Assembly (NCBI GenBank): GCA_028289345.1
Contig: JANQQL010000025.1
Span: forward strand, 744,001 to 808,000
Origin: Planctomycetota bacterium
GTDB lineage: Bacteria; Planctomycetota; B15-G4; SIAN01
Length of the DNA: 64,000 nucleotides
Direction of reading: 5' to 3'
The notes under the pieces are model-generated. The model was not told the DNA's origin. It did not search any database and saw nothing but the letters and a program-made list of their open reading frames with translations. Below, in pieces: positions 1 through 6,721 of the stretch (position 1 is its first letter; each line of letters opens with the position of its first letter). Made by a program: the position numbers and the translations under genes.

Positions 1-157
1 GGGAGATTCGAGCGCAACGTTCGGCGAGGTCGACCTCACGCCACTGTCGTTGCGCCTCGACCGCGGCACACAAGCGATCTTCGAGCGCCTTGCCTTCGTG
101 CTGTTCGACGGTGGCCACCGTATCCCCGGTGAAGGGATTGAGGACGGTGCTCTCCAT
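1..157 (-). CDS. Aldehyde dehydrogenase, N-terminal fragment
   Basis: The first 52 codons of a gene that runs off the left edge. The ATG at 157 follows AGGAG with a 7-nt gap. The peptide starts MESTVLNPFTGD, then TVATVEQHEG, and later has RQWREVDLAER. This is the usual start of NAD(P)-dependent aldehyde dehydrogenases: an NPxTG strand, then a helix ending in W and the LAER turn. Succinate-semialdehyde-type members begin this way, but the substrate cannot be read from so little sequence. The catalytic Cys and Glu lie outside the window. It follows the propeller gene by 13 bases on the same strand and may be the last gene of that transcript. Confidence 0.7.
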   Translation of the reverse strand, partial: MESTVLNPFTGDTVATVEQHEGKALEDRLCAAVEAQRQWREVDLAERCARIS

Positions 158-170
158 GGGATCGCTCCTG

Positions 171-1832
171 TCAGCGCGGTCGGCGAATCAGGGTGTAGTA
201 GGCGTCGGGATGGAGCAAGGGGAGCCCCTCGGCGCTTCGGACTCCTTCCGCGACGAGCTCATGAACGTAACACTCTCGCAGGCCGGATACAGTCAAATCA
301 ACCGTAAGGGAATCGTCGCCGACCCGAAGAGAAGTGATCGACAGGGATTGCTCGTCGAGTTCGTCGCAGCCATAGTCGCTGTGCAGTTCGTAGGTGTAGC
401 TGATCAGCGAATAGGATTCCGGATCGGCCGCGGTGGTTGGATCGACCGGCTGGGTAAACACCAGGTGGAATCCATCGGGTCGCGCTTGCATCTCGCGGAT
501 CTCGAAGGGCGTCTTGCCGGTCCAACGAACGCGCTCGAGACCCGAGGTGGTCTTGCCAACCGACGGCCAGCCGCGATCGGACAGTCCTACCCAAAGGCTC
601 TCCGAGTCCGCGAACGCGACGCGAATCACTCCCGAGCCGAGGCTTCTGCGGAACGGGAAACACGCGCCCTGCCAGCGTCCTTCGATTTGTTCGAGGAAGA
701 CTCGTTGCAGGGAGGCAGCGTATTGATCACCGACGAACAATTGACCGGGGAAGGGCCCGAACCCGCCGTCGGTTCGGTCCCAGACCATGCCGCTTGGAGA
801 GCGTCCCATCTTGTCGTAGGGAAACCAGACTGCAGGAAGTTGAAAGCCGGCAATGGTCTGAGCGGCCTCGGCCATGAGCATGCCATCGGGCAGCTCGCCG
901 GGGTACTCCACCTTCGATTCGGGAAGCTTGGCCGATTCGATGCCATGGGGATGTCCGTGAAAGGACCCTTCTCGCAACACGCTCAGCTTGTTGGCCGCGC
1001 ACCACTCTCCTTGGTTGTCGGTGTAGAAGAACTCTCCCCAGGGGCTGCATTCCAGACCGGAAGGAGAGCGCAAACCTGCGCACACAGGTTCCATGATGCC
1101 GGCGGGGGTGATCCGCATCGCCCAGCCGCGCCAGTTCACCGACCCGAACGGCTCTTCCCCAAAAGGCACGTTCAGGGTGACCCAGAGATTTCCCGAGGGG
1201 TCGAGGCGCGGGCCGAAGGCGTACTCGTGGTAGCTGCCGCTGATGTTCCAATCGTCACACACGGTTTCGAAGCGATCCGCTTTGCCATCGCCGTCCCGAT
1301 CTTGCATCCGCGTGAGTTCGCCGCGTTGAGCAGAGTAGATCCAGCCGTCGTGGAGGAGTAGCCCGAGCGGCTCTTGAAGACCGTCGGCGAAGCGCTCGAA
1401 CCGAGGCTTGGGGCCCCACGCATCGCGGATGGTCCAGATCTCACCGCGGCGAGTCGCCACATAGACGGTGTCCTCATCCCTCGCGAGCCCACCGACCTCC
1501 AGCGACACGTGGTCAGGAGTCGGCAGCGGGGTAACCTCGTAGTAGTCGGATTCTCTAGGAGCTGTGGGCTGACCGATGGCCGAGCCATTGCACACCATTC
1601 CCACGAGGCCCAGAGTCCGGAACAGCGAGCGAACAGAAGACGAGGAACGAGTCGAACAGGTTGCTCCTGGTGGACTTGGCTCGGTCCGATCTCGACAGAC
1701 CGGGATCTCTTGCGTTGGTCGGTCGTGGGATCGGATTCGGGGATCCGTCAACCGGATTTGGAGCTGTCCGGGGTCTTGCTGGGACGAACCGGCGGATGTC
1801 ATGAGGGGCATTCGCGGGGTGGTGGTCACCAT
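171..1832 (-). CDS. Secreted sorbosone-dehydrogenase-like beta-propeller protein
   Basis: Resembles the six-bladed propellers of glucose/sorbosone (PQQ-type) dehydrogenases that Planctomycetota and Verrucomicrobia often fuse to a cytochrome c domain. Visible blade motifs include VSLEVGGLARDEDTVYVATR, LTRMQDRDGDGKADRFETV, a GLRSPSGLE turn and GQLFVGDQYAA. The last 110 residues form a beta-sandwich-like tail with no CXXCH, so the haem is probably supplied by the upstream cytochrome gene. The start shown overlaps that gene's stop by 7 nt, which implies coupling. A hydrophobic signal-like stretch (SLFRTLGLVGMVCNGSAIG) lies only at about residues 69-87, so a later non-ATG start is possible. Likely periplasmic; the substrate is unknown. 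Confidence 0.72.
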   Translation of the reverse strand: MVTTTPRMPLMTSAGSSQQDPGQLQIRLTDPRIRSHDRPTQEIPVCRDRTEPSPPGATCSTRSSSSVRSLFRTLGLVGMVCNGSAIGQPTAPRESDYYEVTPLPTPDHVSLEVGGLARDEDTVYVATRRGEIWTIRDAWGPKPRFERFADGLQEPLGLLLHDGWIYSAQRGELTRMQDRDGDGKADRFETVCDDWNISGSYHEYAFGPRLDPSGNLWVTLNVPFGEEPFGSVNWRGWAMRITPAGIMEPVCAGLRSPSGLECSPWGEFFYTDNQGEWCAANKLSVLREGSFHGHPHGIESAKLPESKVEYPGELPDGMLMAEAAQTIAGFQLPAVWFPYDKMGRSPSGMVWDRTDGGFGPFPGQLFVGDQYAASLQRVFLEQIEGRWQGACFPFRRSLGSGVIRVAFADSESLWVGLSDRGWPSVGKTTSGLERVRWTGKTPFEIREMQARPDGFHLVFTQPVDPTTAADPESYSLISYTYELHSDYGCDELDEQSLSITSLRVGDDSLTVDLTVSGLRECYVHELVAEGVRSAEGLPLLHPDAYYTLIRRPR

Positions 1833-4510
1833 TGCATCTCCACGGAGAAGTTCGATTCGCCGTCATCGAGTTCCAACAGAAGCTCTTGGCCGACCTCGCA
1901 GTCGCGGGCCTGGGCAGTGGCGCCGAAGACTCGGAGCTGCACTCCTTCTTCCGTGACGAAGTGGTTCCCATCGACGACGATTCTGTTGGAACGGATGACT
2001 CTTGCGTACCACCGAGCTTGGCTTGCACTGACCCGAAACTGTCTGGTCAAGGTTCCGTGCCCCGGAACGTATTGGGGCTGGAGCGTTTCTTCGACGAGAA
2101 GAAACTCGTGCCGATAGCGGAATGTCGGGCGGCCCTCGGCATCGCGATCGTGTCCCAGCATGCGCCATCCCGCGGGTTGGCCTGACTCCTCGGGCCACGG
2201 TGCCTCGAGGGACGGCAGCATGGCGAAGGTCGGACCGTCAGGGAGAGTGATCACTTGTTCGCTTGCCGGCACTTCCAGTTCGCCGCCACGTCCTTTCCAA
2301 GTGCCCTCGACGTTGAGGAACTCACCGGCCCAGACCATCGCGAGTCGAACGTGGTGTTGGTCGAACGCCCCGTGCACCTGCTCCGGGAATCCAATCGCCA
2401 GGACTCGGGCGCTGAGGTCTTCCGCGAACACGCCGCAGTAGATTGGCGCATCAACCGGAGTGAGGTCGTAATCGGCGGGATCGGCAATCAAACCGGGAGG
2501 GAGCAGGTCGGATCCGCGGGCGAAGTAGGTCCACATGGAAGCGATCTGCGCGTTCTGGTCGCCGTCCAAGAATTGATCGAGGGCAGAGCGTCCGTTCTCG
2601 AAGTAGGTGGGCATGCGCGTGCCGCGACGCAGTTTGCTCGGCTCTTCCATCCAGCGCTGAAACCATCCGGGGCGCAGTCGCTCGGCTGTGGTTTGCAGGT
2701 CGGCGGCAGGAACCCCCAAGGACGGGTGACCGCCAAACGTATGGCAAGTGATGCAGGAGAACCCTCCGGTGCCCACCAGGTCTCGTCCGACCAGAATGAC
2801 CTCGGCTTCTTCCATGACTTGTTCCGCAATGGGAGTCGGTGGGATCCACGAGCTCTCTGCGGCGTCCTGTTGCCAGGCGTCATAGATTCGTTGCAGGTTG
2901 TTCTTGCCGAAGCGGGGCATGCGAGTGTGCATGTAGGGTCGGATCCTGCCATCTTCGAACAGCACTTTCCCCAACCAATCGGGCGTCAGCTTGGGGCCGA
3001 CTTCCGTGAGGTCCGGGGGAATGCGTCCTTCTTCTCCGAGATCGGCATCGGACACGAAGAACGCCTTGATGTCTCGGGAGGGGCCGCCTCGTTTGGCATA
3101 AGAATGGCAGGAGTCACAGCGGAGACGAGCGAGTTCGTGATCGACCTGGGTTCTTGGAGGGAGAGGAGTCGACAGCTCTTCCTGATGGCGGAGAAGGTTT
3201 CGCAGCAACTCCCGCTGTCCCGACGTCAGCCGAAAGTCCGGGATCCCTGGACCGGGTGTCTCGCTCAAGCAGCCTTCGTCCAAAGAGCGAAGATCGGCGA
3301 AAGGAGGAGAGCTGGCAGGCTCAACGCCAGGCAAGGGATGACAGGCTGCGCAACGCAGTCGGGCAAAGTGCTGCCGGCCTCGCTCGGCCTTCGCCGCATC
3401 CGGGACGAATGGTTCATGGGCGATCGGTGAGTAGCGAAACTTGAGGTGGCTGAGTTGTTCGGCGCGGAACGACTCCACTTGTTCTGCGTCTGCACTGCCC
3501 CAACCAGCATCCAAGTAGGCATCGCCACCGGCCTCGAACATGGTGATTTCGATCCCGTGGTATCCCGCGTCGAGTTCTACCTCCTCGGCTTCCCGATGCT
3601 GGGAGTGGAGGTTGTCGTTGTTGATGAGCTCCTCGCCATTCAAAGACAGGCGCGATCCGTCGTCCGATTCGACGAACATCTCTCCCGATCGTGGCTCGGG
3701 CACATGGAGTTCTCCGCGGAGACGAATGCCAAAGTCGTCGTCGCGCGTGGCCGGCTCGACACCAACCGTTGCCGCGACGGTGACTTCGGCCGGCTCCCCT
3801 TCGATGGCGTCAGCAACCACGACGGGAGAAATGTCGGGTTCGAACACCTCACACAGAAGACCGGGGATGCGAATCGTCTCCGAAGGGCCTGCTTGGTACT
3901 GAGCGTCCAGAATCCACGCCGCCAAGGCCAAGGATTCCTTGTCGCTGAGCATCAAGTCCGGCATCTCTCCCGAGGGCCAAAGGGGGAGCGGATCACTCAG
4001 GAACTCCGCGAGTTCCTGGAGGCCGGTCTTTCGCGAGAGGCGCTCGCGATCCAAACCTTCGGCGTGGCAGGCGCGACATCCAAGGCGGTCGAAGAGCTCT
4101 TGCCCTCCTTCGCGCCAGTCTTCTTGGCGAGTCGGCGCCGCGACAAAAGGGCCGCCTTGGCTGGACAGGAAGTGAACCAGCTCTTCTTGCACCGCCTCTC
4201 GTTCCGATTCTGGCAGTTGGCCCAACAAGTGGGGCATCCGAGAGTCGGGCGAAGGACCGTCTTGCAACGTGGCGGCGATCCATGACTCCGCGACTCGGCC
4301 GCCTACCTGTTCGAGTCGCGGGGCGGGCATCGCTGGAATCCGAGCCGCCACATCTTCTGTTGCACCGTGGCAAGCCAGGCATTGCAGGCGAGCCAACAAC
4401 ACTTCACCCTCCCGATCAGGGAAAGGGGTGGGCGAAGACTGGTCCTCCGACTGGCAGGCGCTCGCCAGCAACAGGCAGGCGAGAGCCAAACAAAAATCGC
4501 GTTTCCCCAA
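1826..4510 (-). CDS. Multihaem cytochrome c lipoprotein with PA14-like domain
   Basis: An 894-residue lipoprotein: a signal peptide ends in the lipobox LLASAC. There are five CXXCH haem sites: CLACH (44-48), CRACH (145-149), CAACH (387-391), CDSCH (465-469) and CITCH (586-590). Candidate distal Met ligands follow several of them (RMPHLL, TRMPRF, TRMPTY). Between haems 2 and 3, at about 215-350, is a PA14-like beta domain with the phrases ESDDGSRLSLNGE and AGYHGIEI, which is usually a carbohydrate-binding fold. The C-terminal 200 residues have no haem and resemble a propeller or heparinase-like tail found in planctomycete cytochromes. It is coupled to the downstream propeller gene. I infer that the pair is an oxidoreductase whose electrons pass through the haems. 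Confidence 0.82.
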   Translation of the reverse strand: MGKRDFCLALACLLLASACQSEDQSSPTPFPDREGEVLLARLQCLACHGATEDVAARIPAMPAPRLEQVGGRVAESWIAATLQDGPSPDSRMPHLLGQLPESEREAVQEELVHFLSSQGGPFVAAPTRQEDWREGGQELFDRLGCRACHAEGLDRERLSRKTGLQELAEFLSDPLPLWPSGEMPDLMLSDKESLALAAWILDAQYQAGPSETIRIPGLLCEVFEPDISPVVVADAIEGEPAEVTVAATVGVEPATRDDDFGIRLRGELHVPEPRSGEMFVESDDGSRLSLNGEELINNDNLHSQHREAEEVELDAGYHGIEITMFEAGGDAYLDAGWGSADAEQVESFRAEQLSHLKFRYSPIAHEPFVPDAAKAERGRQHFARLRCAACHPLPGVEPASSPPFADLRSLDEGCLSETPGPGIPDFRLTSGQRELLRNLLRHQEELSTPLPPRTQVDHELARLRCDSCHSYAKRGGPSRDIKAFFVSDADLGEEGRIPPDLTEVGPKLTPDWLGKVLFEDGRIRPYMHTRMPRFGKNNLQRIYDAWQQDAAESSWIPPTPIAEQVMEEAEVILVGRDLVGTGGFSCITCHTFGGHPSLGVPAADLQTTAERLRPGWFQRWMEEPSKLRRGTRMPTYFENGRSALDQFLDGDQNAQIASMWTYFARGSDLLPPGLIADPADYDLTPVDAPIYCGVFAEDLSARVLAIGFPEQVHGAFDQHHVRLAMVWAGEFLNVEGTWKGRGGELEVPASEQVITLPDGPTFAMLPSLEAPWPEESGQPAGWRMLGHDRDAEGRPTFRYRHEFLLVEETLQPQYVPGHGTLTRQFRVSASQARWYARVIRSNRIVVDGNHFVTEEGVQLRVFGATAQARDCEVGQELLLELDDGESNFSVEMQW

Positions 4511-4788
4511 CGTCGAGCGTCCTCGTCATCCGGTGCCGCGGCAATGCCGACGAACTCCGCCGACTGCCGCCGTCGTACTCGGTCCTACGGTACCGCGCCA
4601 ATCCCGCCGAAATCCACACCCACCCGGCGATTTGTCGGGCGCGGCAGCGGCTTTGGTTGTGATTGCGGCGGTACCAGATGACGACCACCGATGACTGCGA
4701 GGCATTCCGACTGAGAGCCCCTCGGTGTGGGTGTTTGACTCGCTGACCAACTTGGCAAAACTGCCGCGGCACCGGATCAAAAAAGGCA

Positions 4789-4820
4789 CGCCCGGCGAGC
4801 CTTGATTGGCTCGCCGGGCG
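4789..4820 (-). terminator. Intrinsic terminator after the lysine-rich secreted protein
   Basis: A perfect 13-bp GC-rich stem (CGCCCGGCGAGCC and its complement) closes a 6-nt loop. On the minus strand it is followed by TGCC and six Ts, the form of a Rho-independent terminator. It lies 30 bases past the stop of the gene at 4850-5770. The rest of the 339-nt gap at 4511-4849 shows no gene and should hold the promoter of the cytochrome gene. Confidence 0.85.
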
Positions 4821-4849
4821 CGCGGGGGCTTGCTCGACTGCGTGGTGTC

Positions 4850-5770
4850 TTACAGGTCGGACAGTTTCCAGAACCCGTTGTCGAAGTTCCAAGTCAGCAG
4901 GTAGGGAGCTTCGTTGCTGATGACATAGTTGTGGAGTTCCCCGCCGATCTTGGCTTTGACTTTCCAGCCGACGGTGCCCTGGCGGGGACCAGAGAATTGC
5001 TTTTCTTGGCCGACGACCCGGATGTGGGCCAAGGTCACTCCACCGCCGTGCAGGTCGAGGACGGGCAGTTCGGTTTCGTAGCCTTCGGCCAGCGGCAGGG
5101 AAGCGAGGACCAGGGGCAGGCCGATCCGGTCATAGACGGGGCCTTCCATGGCAAGCTCTCCCACTTCTTCGGGATCGCTTTCGGGACTGGTCTTGGTGGC
5201 GATGGTGGAAGAGGAGCACACGTCATACTCCATGACGGTTCCATCGTAGTACTCCTCGGCGCGGTTGATGGTCGCCAACGTCGCGCCGCAAAGCAGAATG
5301 TCTTCCTGCTGGATCTCTCCCGCGTGGACCATTCCCTTGACCTTTTTCTTCCAAGCCATCTTCTTTTCCATCATCGCCCGTTCGTCCGCGGACATCGAAG
5401 CGAGTTTCTCTTCCCACTTCTTGGCCTTCTCCGCGTCCATCTTGGCGAGCTTGGCTTTCTTGGCCTCCCAGGCGGCCTTCTCCTTGGCGAGAGCGTCTTT
5501 GTTCCACTTCTTCTTCATCTCGTCTTCGGTCTTCTTTTGGAAGTAGGAGACGGCCTGGTTGCAGTGCAGATGTCCGTCGTCTCCGCGCTGCACACCCCAT
5601 TGAGCCGTTCCTGCGACCGCTTGAAACATCGGCAGGAGGTGGACTTCGTACTTGGCGGTGAAGGATTGGATGTTGGCCGCCTTCAGGTTGGACGGCGAGG
5701 TGACCGCGGCGCTGCCGGCCCCAGCCGTGGTTGCACCCAGCACCACACAGAGAATCGTGCTATGGATCAT
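4850..5770 (-). CDS. Secreted protein with a lysine-rich helical insert, function unknown
   Basis: 306 residues. The ATG at 5770 follows GGGAG with a 7-nt gap and opens a signal peptide (MIHSTILCVVLGATTAGAG). Residues about 78-146 are a highly charged stretch dominated by Lys, Glu, Ala and Trp, with phrases such as KKWEEKLASM and EKKMAWKKK. It should form one long amphipathic helix or coiled coil. The flanking parts look like beta-rich globular sequence, with a C-terminal YLLTWNFDNGFWKLSDL. I do not recognise the family. It stands alone between an intrinsic terminator and a structured leader, so it is probably monocistronic. Confidence 0.7.
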   Translation of the reverse strand: MIHSTILCVVLGATTAGAGSAAVTSPSNLKAANIQSFTAKYEVHLLPMFQAVAGTAQWGVQRGDDGHLHCNQAVSYFQKKTEDEMKKKWNKDALAKEKAAWEAKKAKLAKMDAEKAKKWEEKLASMSADERAMMEKKMAWKKKVKGMVHAGEIQQEDILLCGATLATINRAEEYYDGTVMEYDVCSSSTIATKTSPESDPEEVGELAMEGPVYDRIGLPLVLASLPLAEGYETELPVLDLHGGGVTLAHIRVVGQEKQFSGPRQGTVGWKVKAKIGGELHNYVISNEAPYLLTWNFDNGFWKLSDL

Positions 5771-5872
5771 CGGGAACTCCCTTGCAAAGAAGATCGTGGG
5801 ATCGACGGTCAGTGCCCTGATCACGGTCTCCAAGAATGACCCGGGCGACTCCGAGGCGACCAAGAAAAGGGA

Positions 5873-5934
5873 GGGGCCGCGAAGCCCGAGAGAGCAGGGC
5901 GGTTCCGACCGCCAAACTGAAAGCCCGCGGCCCC
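5873..5934 (-). promoter_or_regulatory. Structured leader hairpin upstream of the lysine-rich protein gene
   Basis: The arms GGGGCCGCG (5873-5881) and CGCGGCCCC (5926-5934) pair exactly and enclose a second perfect hairpin, GGCGGT-TCCG-ACCGCC (5898-5913). On the minus strand the structure is followed by CCTCCCTTTTCTTGG. It lies about 100 nt before the minus-strand start at 5770. It could be an attenuator in that leader or a stability element; no known riboswitch class is recognisable. Confidence 0.4.
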
Positions 5935-6043
5935 TGAAAGAAAAGAGCGAAACTGGTCGGGGGGCGTTACATGCCGAGGGAGAATCGACCAAAGATGGCG
6001 GGGATTCCTGGGGGAATCCCTCCCCTCCACGGGAGACCAAGCC

Positions 6044-6655
6044 ATGGCAGACTCGAAGGCCGTGAGTGACAGCAAGGGCGATCGAGCCAGCTCCGGGGAG
6101 CGCACCGACGCGCTCTTGAAGGATCACCTTCCGGAGTTGAGGGCTTTCGTGCGCGCCCGGGCCGGGCGATTTCTGTTGTCTCGGGAAGAGAGCTCGGACC
6201 TGGTTCAGTCCACCTGTCGCGAGATCCTGTCGCGCCGAAGCCGTTTTCGTTCCCAGGATGAGGAGTCGTTTCGGCGTTGGTTGCACGCGACCGCGCTGAG
6301 GAAAATCGTGGATCGAGCGCGCTTTCACCAAGCGGGCAAGCGCCATCCGGATCGGCTGGTCACCCCGCACGATTCCGGGTCTTCGAGCCAAGGGCTGACG
6401 GAATCCCATGGTGGCAAGAGCTATCGCACTCCCAGCCGCGATGCCATGAGTCGGGAAGAGCTGTCACTGGTGGAGGAAGCGTTTCGTTTGTTGCCCGAAG
6501 ACTCGCGCGATGTGATCCTGCTTTCGCGCATCATGGGTTTGCCCCACCGGGAAGTGGCGCGGCGCATGGGACGTTCCGAAGGGGCCGTGAGAGTCTTGCT
6601 GTCGAGAGCTCTGGCACGACTTTCCACGCTCACCGACTCGGACGACTCGTCCTGA
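6044..6655 (+). CDS. ECF-family RNA polymerase sigma factor
   Basis: A 203-residue sigma-70 factor with region 2 (FVRARAGRFLLSREESSDLVQ, then the helix with FRRWLHATALRKIVD) and region 4 (LLPEDSRDVILLSRIMGL, then HREVARRMGRSEGAVRVLLSRALARL, a clear helix-turn-helix). The linker is longer than in standard ECF factors and rich in Ser, Gly and His, as in planctomycete ECF groups encoded beside serine/threonine kinases. A kinase gene lies just downstream, convergent. No anti-sigma gene is adjacent, so activity may be controlled by kinase phosphorylation; that last point is inference. Confidence 0.9.
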   Translation: MADSKAVSDSKGDRASSGERTDALLKDHLPELRAFVRARAGRFLLSREESSDLVQSTCREILSRRSRFRSQDEESFRRWLHATALRKIVDRARFHQAGKRHPDRLVTPHDSGSSSQGLTESHGGKSYRTPSRDAMSREELSLVEEAFRLLPEDSRDVILLSRIMGLPHREVARRMGRSEGAVRVLLSRALARLSTLTDSDDSS

Positions 6656-6682
6656 TCCATGGTTTGCGTGAGCGCGTGCCTC

Positions 6683-6705
6683 GCCGGCCTTTTTCACCGG
6701 CCGGC
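6683..6705. terminator. Terminator-like hairpin between convergent genes
   Basis: GCCGGCC and GGCCGGC form a 7-bp GC stem with a 9-nt loop (TTTTTCACC) between the stops of the sigma factor and the kinase. No uridine tract follows the stem in either direction, so the terminator call is tentative. Confidence 0.4.
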
Positions 6706-6721
6706 AAGCGATGGATTGGCA

